Notes under the pieces: generated by a model | The model's input: the letters and a program-made list of their open reading frames with translations, nothing else | Databases searched by the model: none | What the model was told of the DNA's origin: nothing | Position numbers and translations under genes: made by a program | Assembly: GCA_018066285.1 (NCBI GenBank) | Contig: JAGHRS010000031.1 | Coordinates: 1-64,000 of the forward strand | Length of the DNA: 64,000 nucleotides | DNA from: Candidatus Treponema caballi | Lineage (GTDB): Bacteria > Spirochaetota > Spirochaetia > Treponematales > Treponemataceae | Direction of reading: 5' to 3' | Shown here: piece by piece, positions 24,781-34,883 of the stretch | Position numbering within the stretch: position 1 is the first letter of the stretch | Layout of the letters: each line of letters opens with the position of its first letter

Positions 24781-26364
24781 CTAGAAATTGACTTTTACAA
24801 ACAGAGCAGCATATCCGCCGCGTTCTGCATATGTATCACAGATGAGTCTGTCCTCACCTGAAATTATGTTCACTATGTCATTAAGTTCAAGTTCAAACCT
24901 GACAGATTTTGTCGCCTGGAAACAGCCGTTAAGCCCGATCTCAGGAGTACGGTTTGCCGGCCAGAGAATACCTGCGCCTGCGCTCCAGACATTGCTTTCG
25001 TCTGCGAAAGACACATCAAGTGTCAGCGCAGATGATGAATCACGTGTCCGGTCATACCTCGTTGCATCAAGCCAGCTTGCATTCCAGCCGAATGATGCGT
25101 TGAAAATCTTCATCGGAATGGTTACGCCAAACCGCGAATCAAGGACAGTCACATCAGTGTTTGAGACGCTTGCAAGCCCCGTAGATGAATCAAATGAAGA
25201 CCGGTCCAGAAGCATGCGTTTGCCATCGTAAGCAGTCGTAGCAAAATCAGCGGATATATTAAGGACGCCGATATCATAAAAAGGAATATCAGCTGCAGCA
25301 TCGAAAAACCACTCAGTCGTTTCAGCAGGCGTTGTTCCTGACATGAGGAACGGCGTCTCTTTCTGAAGAGAGACAGGTGTTATGGCAGCTGATTTCAAGC
25401 CTCCGGAAAGCATACCGTAAAACGATGCGCCAGAACCGGTACTTATATTTACCGCAAACGGGATGAGCACATCCTCTGAAGCCTGTTTCGCAAGCAGCGC
25501 AGAGGCAGAAAGAGAAACATCCGCATAATCAAGAATACCGAATGATACGGCAGCACCCGCCTCAAACCTGCTCTGCTCCATGCCGAAATCATAGCTCAGG
25601 GAAACAAGCCCGTCCCAGTTATCCTTTTCAAGAACAGCCTGGACAGATGTGCCCGCACCAAAGAATGTAACGGGCTCTGTCGGCGTGGAAGAGCTCATGA
25701 ACTGTGTGTTGAAGACACCGTCCGCGGCGCCCTTGACCGTAAGCATGTCACCCGGCTTCCAGTTGATGATGGTGCTTCCCGTTATGTTCTGGCGGGAAAT
25801 GTCAAAAAAACCGCTTTTCTTTCCCTGAAGACCGTCAGTACGCGTTTCATAGCCAGCCGCCGCATCAAGCAGCAGTGCCTCGCCGAACGCGAACTGTTTC
25901 TCACCTGAAAGTCTTGTGTTCTGGCTTTCATAGCCATCAACTGCAGAGTGGCGGCCTATGCCCGTAACTGATTCATGAAAGAACTCAAGTTTGAACGGCT
26001 CTGCACCAATATTTCTGTACACGGAAAAATCGCCTGAGAAAAAGCCCGGCCATCCTGCTCCTATTGCACCTTCAAGAAATACATCCTGAGAAGAAGCATC
26101 TTCAGAACCGGGCGCTTCTGACTGGATGAGTGCATCAGCGGATATGTTGGCATCCGCAAGCACAGGAAGCGAATCAGTTTCAAGCGGAAGGATAAGCGAA
26201 AAATCTGGAATTGCCTCTTTTTCAGGGACAACGCCTGTCTCACTGATAACAGTCGCTGCATCATCAAGCTCAATCTGAGAGCCAGATGATACAGTCTGTT
26301 CTGAAAAACCGTCTGCGATCAGAAGGACCGCACATAAAACGCATATATTCTTTTTCACACTCAT
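24781..26364 (-). CDS. Outer-membrane beta-barrel protein associated with a Ton motor
   Basis: The 527-residue exported protein has a signal sequence (MSVKKNICVLCAVLLIADGFS). An acidic, low-complexity stretch covers about residues 25-95, followed by many alternating amphipathic strands (for example LDAAAGYETRTDG, VSLSYDFGMEQSRFEAGAAVSF). It ends in Phe (ALFVKVNF), as outer-membrane barrels commonly do. No TonB-dependent-receptor plug domain or clear TonB box was recognised, so it is not a standard receptor. Its place between a large TPR protein and exbB-exbD-tonB suggests a Ton-energised or Ton-assembled envelope complex. AGGAG precedes the ATG. Confidence 0.65.
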   Translation of the reverse strand: MSVKKNICVLCAVLLIADGFSEQTVSSGSQIELDDAATVISETGVVPEKEAIPDFSLILPLETDSLPVLADANISADALIQSEAPGSEDASSQDVFLEGAIGAGWPGFFSGDFSVYRNIGAEPFKLEFFHESVTGIGRHSAVDGYESQNTRLSGEKQFAFGEALLLDAAAGYETRTDGLQGKKSGFFDISRQNITGSTIINWKPGDMLTVKGAADGVFNTQFMSSSTPTEPVTFFGAGTSVQAVLEKDNWDGLVSLSYDFGMEQSRFEAGAAVSFGILDYADVSLSASALLAKQASEDVLIPFAVNISTGSGASFYGMLSGGLKSAAITPVSLQKETPFLMSGTTPAETTEWFFDAAADIPFYDIGVLNISADFATTAYDGKRMLLDRSSFDSSTGLASVSNTDVTVLDSRFGVTIPMKIFNASFGWNASWLDATRYDRTRDSSSALTLDVSFADESNVWSAGAGILWPANRTPEIGLNGCFQATKSVRFELELNDIVNIISGEDRLICDTYAERGGYAALFVKVNF

Positions 26365-26407
26365 ATCTTCTCCTCAAAGTTCCGAAGCTTTCACCACATG
26401 GAAGCGG

Positions 26408-29119
26408 CTACAGGCCTTCAATCAGGGCTGCTGCTCGCGCGGTCCACTGGGAACGCGGATACAGTTCCGTCATTTGAGACAGGACAAGGCGCGCATCTCC
26501 GGCCTTTCCAGCTGCATCAAACGCCTCTGCCGCACAGTACAACGCCCGGGCAGTCTCTTCTTCTGAGACTGAAGCCCCGAAACGAGCTGCTTCCAGCCAT
26601 GCTGCGGCAGACTCTTCAAGTTTATCAGTCTGGCGCAGATTCCTGCCAAGAAGACTGTACGCCAGAACTCCCGTTTTCATGTCATCAAAAACCGCATCAG
26701 AAGAAATTGCGGATGTAATGTCTTCAAGCAGTTTCATACCCTGACTCTGCCGTGAATATAAATCAAGATACTGCCGTGCAAGCTCAACGCCAACTGTTCT
26801 GCCTTCAACAGATGAAACGCCCAGTTCGTTAAAGCGTGCAAGAAGCCGCGCCGTCTGTTCATCAGCGCCTTCAGAAAGCAGTCTAAGCTCTGCAGTCATT
26901 TCCTGAATGCCGGCCTGTGCCGCCTCCTTTGGGAAAGCGGCAAGAACCTGTTCTGCAAGGCGCAGGGCCGTGTTCACTTCCCCAGATGCACGATACAGCG
27001 GAACAAGGTGCGCCATGCATGAGAACGTGTACTGCCCTGCGCTGTCGGCTGAGCGGCATGCTTCGAACATAAGGATGGCAGAGTCTGCGTTTCCGCCATT
27101 TTCACAGCAGAGTGCGTTGTAATACAGGGCGCGGGCGGCGGCGCTTCCCTCCGGATAGTTCTTTCTGCATGCAGAGAAACGGGCGGCGGCTTGATCCCAC
27201 AAACCGCGGGAATAATACAGTTCTGCGCGACGGAAAGCGGTCTCTTCCGCAAGCTGCGTCCCGGAAAGAAGGTCTTCCGTCCGTGCGAGAAGCGCATCTG
27301 CATCCGTCAGTCTGCCCGCCTCTGCGTACAGGTCAGCAAGCTGGAACTTGAGGGACACAGCATTCCGCGAAGCTGAATTCATATCCTGCTCAAGCACCCT
27401 GATTGCATCCGTCAGTCTGTTCAGATCATTATAGATGAGCGAACACTGAAGATGTGCATCAATGCGCTGTTTTTCAGTCTGAGCAAAAGACCCCGCCTTT
27501 TCAGCAGGTGCAAGCGCCTTCTTTGGCTCGCCATTCTGAAGCGCACAGAGCGCCGCATTCATATGAGCATCGTACGACATTTTGTGTACGGGATTTTCGT
27601 TTGTGAACTGGGTGAACAGCCGGTAACCGTTCACAGTGTCTCCAGCGCGATATAAAGCATACGCCGTATAATACAGCGCCCAGGGACTGTCAGTTCCAAG
27701 AGCGGCAGCAGCTTCGTTCCAGCGTCCTTTTGTCAGAAGCGCAAGACCGCGGAGGTAACTTTCATCAGTGCCCGGCACTGCGTCTTCAGTATCCGAAAGC
27801 ACACGGTCGTACTGTCCTGAAAGCAGATAAGCGACACACGCATTACGGATATCACCGGAATCCTCAAGTTCAGAGGCAGCTTTACGGGCAGACGCGTCAC
27901 CCGGACTTGTCACCATGAGCGCTCTGCTGTACAGCGCCGCTGCTTCAGGAAACACAACATTTTCCGGCATTGCATCATAGAGGGCGCGTATGTCATTCCA
28001 GCGGTCAAGCTGAGATGCAGCCCACATTTCCCAGAAAACAGCGTCCGCACATGGCGCGCTATCTGAAAGAGAGGCCTCAAGCTTCTGGACATACGTCAAT
28101 GCATGCCATCTGTCTCCGGCAAAAGCAGCGCAGCGGGCAAGTTCAAGCAGGCTGTCTGTATACCAGGCGCTTTCTTCAAACGTTGCATCTTCAAGTAAAG
28201 CAAGGCCTTCCGCTGCTTTATCCTGCTGAAGGAGCATCTCGCTGCGGTAAATGGCTGAAAGGTTTTTCTGCTCACGGGAAGCGGTCTCGTCTGCACTGTC
28301 GAAATATGACAGAGCGCTTTCGAAATCGCCCTGCTCAAACGAGCTGATGCCGAACCGGAGCCACATTTCAGCCTTGTATTTAGGATCAAGCTGGGAATAG
28401 AGCTGCCATGCCTTTTCAGTATTTCCTGTCATTGAAAAAGCGTTGGCGACAGAAAGCATGACGCTCTCATTAAGCCCGCTTTCAAGGCCTGCAACAAGCG
28501 GCTCTAGCTGATTGTAGAGTGCAATGGTAGCATCGTAGCGTTCAAGTGACTGATACAGAGAAAAGAGCAGGACCGCAGAAGGCACAAGGTCTTCAGCCAT
28601 TTCATAGCGGGAAAGCACGTACTGAAGAAGCGCCGCAGCCTGCTCTTTGTCACCGTCATTTGAAAGACTGAAGGCGGCGTATACGAGAATGCTCCTGTAT
28701 CGTTCAGCATCTGAAGGTTCAGGACCAGAAAGGGCGGCTGCTTCATAAAAAGCAGATGCAGCGGCGCGATACTGTTTCAGTGCAAATCTGCTTCTGCCCA
28801 GCCAGTAAGACGCATCAGCACTGTGGTTATCAGGCTTTTCAAGGCATGTCGCCGCCTCAGAGTACCTTCCAAGCAGGAACAGACTCTCTCCTTTCAGCAG
28901 CAGGGCATCAGAAACGAGAGTTGAGCGGCTGTACGTACTGATGAAGTCATCGGCCCGTGATATGGCTGCAGGATAAAAGCCTGAATGAAAGACGTATGAA
29001 AGATCATTGAATGCACGGAATTCACTGTCGCCCGTTCCAGCACAAAGAACTGAAAAAGATGACAGCACAAGAAAAGCGGATATGATTTTTCTGTATTTGG
29101 ACAAACATCTCAAAAACAT
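26408..29119 (-). CDS. Large exported TPR-repeat protein
   Basis: The 903-residue protein has an N-terminal hydrophobic segment (IISAFLVLSSFSVLCAG) that may be a signal peptide; the Cys in VLCAG could be a lipobox. Helical tetratricopeptide-like repeats follow along nearly the whole length, with recurring A/G-Y-A patterns such as LLGRYSEAATCLEKP, GRWNEAAAALG and RAGDTVNGYRLFTQF. TPR solenoids act as protein-binding scaffolds. It lies 43 nt upstream of the barrel protein and likely works with it and the Ton motor in the periplasm or at the outer membrane. No Shine-Dalgarno is evident, and a promoter-like pair ends 7 nt before the ATG. Confidence 0.75.
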   Translation of the reverse strand: MFLRCLSKYRKIISAFLVLSSFSVLCAGTGDSEFRAFNDLSYVFHSGFYPAAISRADDFISTYSRSTLVSDALLLKGESLFLLGRYSEAATCLEKPDNHSADASYWLGRSRFALKQYRAAASAFYEAAALSGPEPSDAERYRSILVYAAFSLSNDGDKEQAAALLQYVLSRYEMAEDLVPSAVLLFSLYQSLERYDATIALYNQLEPLVAGLESGLNESVMLSVANAFSMTGNTEKAWQLYSQLDPKYKAEMWLRFGISSFEQGDFESALSYFDSADETASREQKNLSAIYRSEMLLQQDKAAEGLALLEDATFEESAWYTDSLLELARCAAFAGDRWHALTYVQKLEASLSDSAPCADAVFWEMWAASQLDRWNDIRALYDAMPENVVFPEAAALYSRALMVTSPGDASARKAASELEDSGDIRNACVAYLLSGQYDRVLSDTEDAVPGTDESYLRGLALLTKGRWNEAAAALGTDSPWALYYTAYALYRAGDTVNGYRLFTQFTNENPVHKMSYDAHMNAALCALQNGEPKKALAPAEKAGSFAQTEKQRIDAHLQCSLIYNDLNRLTDAIRVLEQDMNSASRNAVSLKFQLADLYAEAGRLTDADALLARTEDLLSGTQLAEETAFRRAELYYSRGLWDQAAARFSACRKNYPEGSAAARALYYNALCCENGGNADSAILMFEACRSADSAGQYTFSCMAHLVPLYRASGEVNTALRLAEQVLAAFPKEAAQAGIQEMTAELRLLSEGADEQTARLLARFNELGVSSVEGRTVGVELARQYLDLYSRQSQGMKLLEDITSAISSDAVFDDMKTGVLAYSLLGRNLRQTDKLEESAAAWLEAARFGASVSEEETARALYCAAEAFDAAGKAGDARLVLSQMTELYPRSQWTARAAALIEGL

Positions 29120-29126
29120 CGAATAT

Positions 29127-29155
29127 ACAATAAACTCAGAGGAAAATAGTTACAA
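29127..29155 (-). promoter_or_regulatory. Candidate leaderless promoter before the TPR gene
   Basis: On the minus strand TTGTAA, a 17-nt spacer and TATTGT end 7 nt before the ATG, the same geometry as at 11765-11801. Each hexamer matches the consensus only partly. Confidence 0.3.
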
Positions 29156-29166
29156 TAAACGGTTAA

Positions 29167-30489
29167 TCAGTCTGGAAAAAACTGCAGGGAAGCGTTGATG
29201 CGCGTCAGCTGGATCATATCTTCTGCATGCTCTTCAATGTATTCGTCAAGCGTGTACATCCGGCCATCCGCAAAGACATCCGTCTCGAAGACTCCGTTTG
29301 CATTGAAGTATGGGAAGAACGCAACACACTCATTATAGGTGACGAACTGACTCGGTGTCTTAACCTGATGGCGTACGGCACCGAGATAGAAATATCCCGT
29401 CTCATTTGCAGAAATCAGATAGAGGATCGGCTTCAGTTCCTTGATGAGATAGCCTGCATTTTCAGTATATTTTGCAGAAAACTGTTCCGGATGCACATTG
29501 ACACCGGATTCCTCGTATGAATACGTAATGCCTGTAATGACGGAAACAGCCGCTGTAGCAAGATTGTGCGTCCAGTCAAGGGCAAGCGTCGTGTCATATT
29601 CATCGGAAGCAGTATTGCTGTCTGCGGAAACAATGGTTGTTGTAGGCTGCAGAAGCGGATTGACCCTGAGGCCGCTTCCGGAAACCGGGCGGACAAGTCC
29701 GTCGACAATCCACTTGAGGAAACCCGGTCCTGAAATGGCACGTTTACCATCCGGTACATCAGGCAGAGGCGCATTCTTGAGCATGGTAAGGTTTCCGTAC
29801 TCATCGTACACAGCGTTTTCAACATAGACAAAATCATCCAGATGTTCCTGAATGACAGCACTCATCTGCATGTTTGACTCGCAGAATTCAGGGAAGAATT
29901 TTCCGTCAATCCACGGAAGAGAATGCTCTGTAAGCGTCACCACATCCTCAAGGGACATGGTGAAAAGCTGTTCCATAGTGATACCGGTCACAACATTATG
30001 CGCCGCATAAGCACCATACACGACAAAATCAACAACTGATTTAGTGGCATATCCCTTTGAACCTGGTCTGAACTGTACATATACGTCACTGTCACCCGCG
30101 AAGAAATAGCGGATGGAAAGCGGATTACCCGTCATGCGGTCAAGGAAAAGCACCCAGGTGCCGGCTGCTCCTGGCGTATATGATTCCTGATATGTTTCAA
30201 CGACACCATCATCCGTAACCAGTAAAAGCGGAGTCCTTTTCTGGGGAACAACAGTAACGGAACACGTTTCATCATCATAGCTTACGCGGAAAACCTCACC
30301 TGCCTCGTTTGAGATGATTTCAGGCTCTTTCTCAGCAAGAACAGCAGTATTTTCCGTAAACCAGGAATCAATCAGCTTTCTACGGACAGAAGCCGACTCC
30401 GGCATATCCGTATGGAGTGTTACAGCAAAACATGATGCTGCCAGAACAAAGAGGAAAATACAGACGCTAGTCTTTTTCAATAATCTCAT
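29167..30489 (-). CDS. Exported protein of unknown function
   Basis: The 440-residue protein has a clear signal peptide (LLKKTSVCIFLFVLAASCFA; the Cys before FA could be a lipobox). The mature part is mixed alpha/beta with no motif I recognise. It has a repeated theme of describing-type strands (VFRVSYDDETCSVTVVPQ) and a conserved-looking WIVDGLVRPVSGSGLRVNP segment. It resembles treponeme-specific conserved hypotheticals. Its start overlaps the end of the giant activase gene by 23 nt, so it is probably on the same transcript, although a functional link is not obvious. Confidence 0.68.
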   Translation of the reverse strand: MRLLKKTSVCIFLFVLAASCFAVTLHTDMPESASVRRKLIDSWFTENTAVLAEKEPEIISNEAGEVFRVSYDDETCSVTVVPQKRTPLLLVTDDGVVETYQESYTPGAAGTWVLFLDRMTGNPLSIRYFFAGDSDVYVQFRPGSKGYATKSVVDFVVYGAYAAHNVVTGITMEQLFTMSLEDVVTLTEHSLPWIDGKFFPEFCESNMQMSAVIQEHLDDFVYVENAVYDEYGNLTMLKNAPLPDVPDGKRAISGPGFLKWIVDGLVRPVSGSGLRVNPLLQPTTTIVSADSNTASDEYDTTLALDWTHNLATAAVSVITGITYSYEESGVNVHPEQFSAKYTENAGYLIKELKPILYLISANETGYFYLGAVRHQVKTPSQFVTYNECVAFFPYFNANGVFETDVFADGRMYTLDEYIEEHAEDMIQLTRINASLQFFPD

Positions 30490-33400
30490 CAGGATGACGT
30501 CCTACAGGAGCATTTGACAGCAAGAGCTTCAGGCGGTTCAACTGATTGACTTCGCTTGAACCGGGATCATAGTCTATTGCTGAAATATTCGCTTCCGGAT
30601 ACCGTCGGCGAAGTTCCTTTATCATGCCTTTACCGGTAACATGGTTCGGCAGACATGCAAAAGGCTGAACACATGCGATGGAAGGCACTCCTTCATTTAT
30701 AAGCTCAACCATCTCTGCGGTCAAGAACCAGCCCTCGCCTGTGATATTTCCAAGCTGGACGATATCATCGACACCCTTCATCAGCTTATAGATGACGGAA
30801 GGCGCTTCGAAACGGCGGCTCTTTCTGAGCTCTCTCTTTAAATATCGTCTGTAAATCTCAAGTCCCCAAACAAAAATGAACGCATTCCGCTCAGTTTTTT
30901 TAGGGAACGCAAGTTTCTTGTGTCTGAAAATGCCCGTCGAGAACGAATAGAACAGGAAGTCTGCCAGGTCGGGAACCACGCATTCTGCGCCCTCGCGTTC
31001 TATGGTGCCGACAATGTCGTTGTTTGCAGTCGGATGGAACTTTACAAGGATTTCTCCAACAACGCCGACGCGCGGTTTCTTCACATCCTTGAGAGGCAGC
31101 GCGTCAAAGTCTTTGATTATGCCGCGGATAATCTTATGGTAGCCGGCCCACGAGACGGACTGCAGCTGCTTCTGCGCCCTGCCGTTCCACTTTTCGTACA
31201 GCGCGTTCGCTTCTCCCGGATTAGCCTCGTACGGCCGTGTGCGGTACAGGACGCGCATGAGCAGGTCGCCTTCCATAAGCGCCATGAGCGCGCGGTGCAG
31301 CAACGCCGGTGTAATCGTGAAGCCCGGATTCTTTTCAAAGCCCTGAGCACTGAGCGAAATGACCGGTATCTTTTCATAGCCGGCGTCAGCAAGAGCACGA
31401 CGGATAAAGCCGATGTAGTTTGTGGCGCGGCAGCCTCCACCCGTCTGCGTAATGACGAGACTCGTATGCTCAAGGTCATATCTGCCGCTCTTGAGTGCTG
31501 AAATCAGCTGGCCTACAACAAGAATTGACGGATAGCAGGCGTCGTTGTTTACATACTGCAGGCCGACATCAACAGCGCTGGCATCGGCATCAGGAAGGAC
31601 GACGAAATTGTATCCCGAATAGCGGAACGCCGCCTGAATGAGTCTGAAATGAATAGGAGACATCTGCGGACACAGAATCGTGTGCGTGTACTTCATCTCC
31701 TTTTCAAAGACCTGACGCTCGTACGCAGCAGAACGGACTTCTGTCTTTTTCTTGTTGCGTTCCCTGTCCCTGACGGCGGCTATAAGGCTTCGTATGCGGA
31801 TTCGTACCGCGCCGAGATTGCTTCCTTCGTCAATCTTGATGAGCGTATACATGCGGCTTCTGGCTGAAAGAATCTCCTCAACCTGATCTGCAGTGACCGC
31901 ATCAAGTCCGCAGCCGAAACTCGTCAGCTGGATGAGCTCAAGATTCGGCATTCTGGCGACAAAAGACGCCGCGCGGTACAGTCTGTTGTGATAGACCCAC
32001 TGGTCTACGACGCGGACGGGACGCTCGACAGCCCCGAACTGGGCAACACTGTCTTCAGTGAGGACCGCTATGCCAAGGCCGGAAATCATTTCAGGAATAC
32101 CGTGGTTGATTTCAGGGTCAAGATGATACGGACGGCCGGAAAGGACAACGCCCGGAATATCGCGGGTGATTATCTCCTCAAGGACTTCCTCACCTTTTGC
32201 ATGAACTTCATCACGGAACTTCTGCTGCTCAGCCCACGCGGCATCAACAGCGCGCTCCATTTCAGAACGGGAAATGTCAAACTTCTTTCCAAGCTCTTCA
32301 TAAAGGCGTTCTGCAAGACGCTTCCTGTCATAGATAGGCAGGAACGGATTCATGAACGTAATCTCATCATCCTGCCGGAGGGCGTCAACGTTGTTTCTGA
32401 GAACTTCCGGATAGCTTGTGACAATCGGACAGTTGTAATGATTGCCGGCGCTTGAATCTTCCTGATGTTCATACGGAGCACACGGATAGAAGATGAACTT
32501 CACGCCATCATCAATCAGGGACTGGATATGACCGTGCGCTATCTTTCCGGGATAGCAGACAGATTCTGACGGGATTGTCTCAAGACCTTTCTCATAGACG
32601 GCGCGGCTTGAACGCGGAGACAGGCGCACGCGGAAGCCAAGCTCAGTGAAAAGAGTGAACCACAGCGGATAGTTCTCGTACATGTTGAGCACACGCGGAA
32701 TACCGACATCGCCGCGAGGTGCGTCTTTGGCAAGCAGCGGTTTATACCCGAAAAGCCTGTTGTACTTCCAGATAAACATGTTTGGTACAGGCTTCTGGTC
32801 ATCAGTTGCAACAACGGCAGAAGCACTTATTGCATTCTCAGCACCGCGCTCACAGCGGTTTCCTGTGATGAAACGCCGCTTTTCCGCGCCCGCAGAGAAC
32901 GTGTTTATGGTCAGAAGACAGTTGTTCTGGCACTTGCCGCAGCGGCGGAGTTCAAGATCTACCGTGAACTTTTCAAGCTGGGATGGTGTTGCAAGACCCG
33001 TACGGGCAATCTGCTGCACGTCACGAGGCAGGGCTTCCCACTGGTCTTTCGCTATGATTGCAGCTCCGTACGCTCCCATAAGGCCCGCAACATCAGGGCG
33101 GAACACTTCAACGCCGGCAATCTTCTCAAAAGCGCGGAGCACTGCGTCGTTATTGAACGTACCGCCCTGTACAACGACCTTTTTGCCGATGTCGCTCGCT
33201 TTCCTGAGCTTGATTACCTTGAAGAGCGCGTTTTTTATGACTGAATAGGAAAGGCCCGCAGATATATCCGCTACGGTGGCACCTTCCTTCTGAGCCTGCT
33301 TTACACGGCTGTTCATGAAAACGGTACAGCGGCTTCCCAGGTCTATAGGATGTTCGGCAAGCAGTGCCTTTTTACTGAACTCACGCACATCCATGCCAAG

Positions 33401-34858
33401 CGAACGGGCGAAGTTGTCAAGGAAGCTGCCGCAACCTGAAGAACACGCTTCATTCAGCTGAATGCCCGTAATCGCACCGTCTTTCATACGCAGGCACTTC
33501 ATGTCCTGACCGCCGATATCCAGTAAGAATTCGACACCCGGCACAAAGAAGTCTGCAGCGCGGTAATGGGCGATTGTCTCTACCTCACCGGCATCGGCGC
33601 CGAGTGCTGCCTGAAAGAGCGCCTCGCCGTATCCGGTGGAAACGGTGCGGGCAATGTATACGTCTTCGGGAAGCTGCCTGTACATGTCTTTCAGAACGCG
33701 TACAGCAAGCTGAACAGGATTTCCTGCGTTCACATCATAGAAACGCCAGAGAATGCGGCCTTCCATGTCAATGAGAACGGCCTTTGTCGTGGTTGAACCT
33801 GCATCGAGGCCGAGGAACACAGGGCCGTGTGCTTCTGAAAGCGGAGCAGCGGCGGCTTTTTCCTTGCCGTGGCGCTCGCGGAATTCCTCAAGTTCAGCCT
33901 CGTTTCTGAAAAGCGGTTCGAGCCGCTGCACTTCAGTCATTTCTGCATCAACGAGGCCTGAAAGAGACTCACGCAACTGGCCCGCCGTCACAAAATGGAC
34001 GTCTTCAGAAAGGCAGTCGAGTTCCCTTTCTGCGGAGAACGCAGCTCCAGCGGCTACAAAAAGCTGTGAATCTTCAGGAACGATGATTGCGTCACCTTCA
34101 AGTTTCAACGTCTTGATGAAGCGCTCTCTCAGCTGGTCAAGGAAGTGAAGCGGGCCGCCCAGGAAGGCGACGTTGCCGCGGATCGGCTTTCCGCATGCAA
34201 GGCCTGAAATGGTCTGGCTTACGACAGCCTGGAAAATGGAAGCGGCAATATCTTCACGGCGCGCTCCTTCATTGATGAGCGGCTGAATGTCTGTTTTGGC
34301 GAAAACACCGCAGCGTGCGGCAATCGGATAAATGGTGGTGGCGCCACGGGCAAGTTCGTTCAGGCCCGGTGCGTCTGTTTCAAGCAGGGCGGCCATCTGG
34401 TCTATGAAAGCGCCGGTTCCGCCTGCACACGTACCGTTCATGCGCTGTTCGACACCGCCGGTGAAGTACGTTATTTTGGCGTCTTCTCCGCCAAGCTCAA
34501 TAACCACATCCGTTTTGGGAATAAGTTTCTTTACTGCTGTAGTTCCGGCCACCACTTCCTGAATGAACGGAATGGAAAGCCACTGGGACACGGAAAGTCC
34601 CCCTGAGCCGGTTACCTTGACGCTTACCGGCTGTTTTTCACCTGCTGGGCACGTTTTGATGACAGCATCAAGGGCACGGCCAACAACAGCAATGATGGTG
34701 CTGCGTATATCCGCGCGATGACGCTCATATTCGCTGTAGATACGCTCATCTTCAGCATTAAGAACAACAACTTTTACGGTTGTAGATCCAACATCAATAC
34801 CCATTCTGACAGGCAAACTCTCTCCTGCTGTCAGCTCCTCACTGGACGACGTTGTCAT
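30467..34858 (-). CDS. Acyl-CoA dehydratase activase-like fusion: two BadF/BcrA ATPase domains plus DUF2229 and dehydratase-like C-terminus
   Basis: The 1463-residue cytosolic protein contains two ASKHA ATPase domains of the BadF/BadG/BcrA/HgdC type. The first, residues about 17-290, has GIDVGSTTVKVVVL, NGTCAGGTGAFID and RCGVFAKTD. The second starts near 348 with GLDAGSTTTKAVLID, EACSSGCGSFLDN and RCTVFMNSRVK. A Cys cluster (CGKCQNNC, near 640) and a DUF2229-like region follow, then a C-terminal part like the iron-sulfur subunits of 2-hydroxyacyl-CoA dehydratases (NNDACYPSILV, TQTGGGCRATNY). Such activases use ATP to push electrons onto low-potential clusters. No separate dehydratase genes are adjacent, so the chain may be self-contained. 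Substrate unknown. AGAGGTAGC precedes the ATG. Confidence 0.88.
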   Translation of the reverse strand: MTTSSSEELTAGESLPVRMGIDVGSTTVKVVVLNAEDERIYSEYERHRADIRSTIIAVVGRALDAVIKTCPAGEKQPVSVKVTGSGGLSVSQWLSIPFIQEVVAGTTAVKKLIPKTDVVIELGGEDAKITYFTGGVEQRMNGTCAGGTGAFIDQMAALLETDAPGLNELARGATTIYPIAARCGVFAKTDIQPLINEGARREDIAASIFQAVVSQTISGLACGKPIRGNVAFLGGPLHFLDQLRERFIKTLKLEGDAIIVPEDSQLFVAAGAAFSAERELDCLSEDVHFVTAGQLRESLSGLVDAEMTEVQRLEPLFRNEAELEEFRERHGKEKAAAAPLSEAHGPVFLGLDAGSTTTKAVLIDMEGRILWRFYDVNAGNPVQLAVRVLKDMYRQLPEDVYIARTVSTGYGEALFQAALGADAGEVETIAHYRAADFFVPGVEFLLDIGGQDMKCLRMKDGAITGIQLNEACSSGCGSFLDNFARSLGMDVREFSKKALLAEHPIDLGSRCTVFMNSRVKQAQKEGATVADISAGLSYSVIKNALFKVIKLRKASDIGKKVVVQGGTFNNDAVLRAFEKIAGVEVFRPDVAGLMGAYGAAIIAKDQWEALPRDVQQIARTGLATPSQLEKFTVDLELRRCGKCQNNCLLTINTFSAGAEKRRFITGNRCERGAENAISASAVVATDDQKPVPNMFIWKYNRLFGYKPLLAKDAPRGDVGIPRVLNMYENYPLWFTLFTELGFRVRLSPRSSRAVYEKGLETIPSESVCYPGKIAHGHIQSLIDDGVKFIFYPCAPYEHQEDSSAGNHYNCPIVTSYPEVLRNNVDALRQDDEITFMNPFLPIYDRKRLAERLYEELGKKFDISRSEMERAVDAAWAEQQKFRDEVHAKGEEVLEEIITRDIPGVVLSGRPYHLDPEINHGIPEMISGLGIAVLTEDSVAQFGAVERPVRVVDQWVYHNRLYRAASFVARMPNLELIQLTSFGCGLDAVTADQVEEILSARSRMYTLIKIDEGSNLGAVRIRIRSLIAAVRDRERNKKKTEVRSAAYERQVFEKEMKYTHTILCPQMSPIHFRLIQAAFRYSGYNFVVLPDADASAVDVGLQYVNNDACYPSILVVGQLISALKSGRYDLEHTSLVITQTGGGCRATNYIGFIRRALADAGYEKIPVISLSAQGFEKNPGFTITPALLHRALMALMEGDLLMRVLYRTRPYEANPGEANALYEKWNGRAQKQLQSVSWAGYHKIIRGIIKDFDALPLKDVKKPRVGVVGEILVKFHPTANNDIVGTIEREGAECVVPDLADFLFYSFSTGIFRHKKLAFPKKTERNAFIFVWGLEIYRRYLKRELRKSRRFEAPSVIYKLMKGVDDIVQLGNITGEGWFLTAEMVELINEGVPSIACVQPFACLPNHVTGKGMIKELRRRYPEANISAIDYDPGSSEVNQLNRLKLLLSNAPVGRHPDEIIEKD

Positions 34859-34883
34859 GCTACCTCTTTAAATGTCAAAACTT

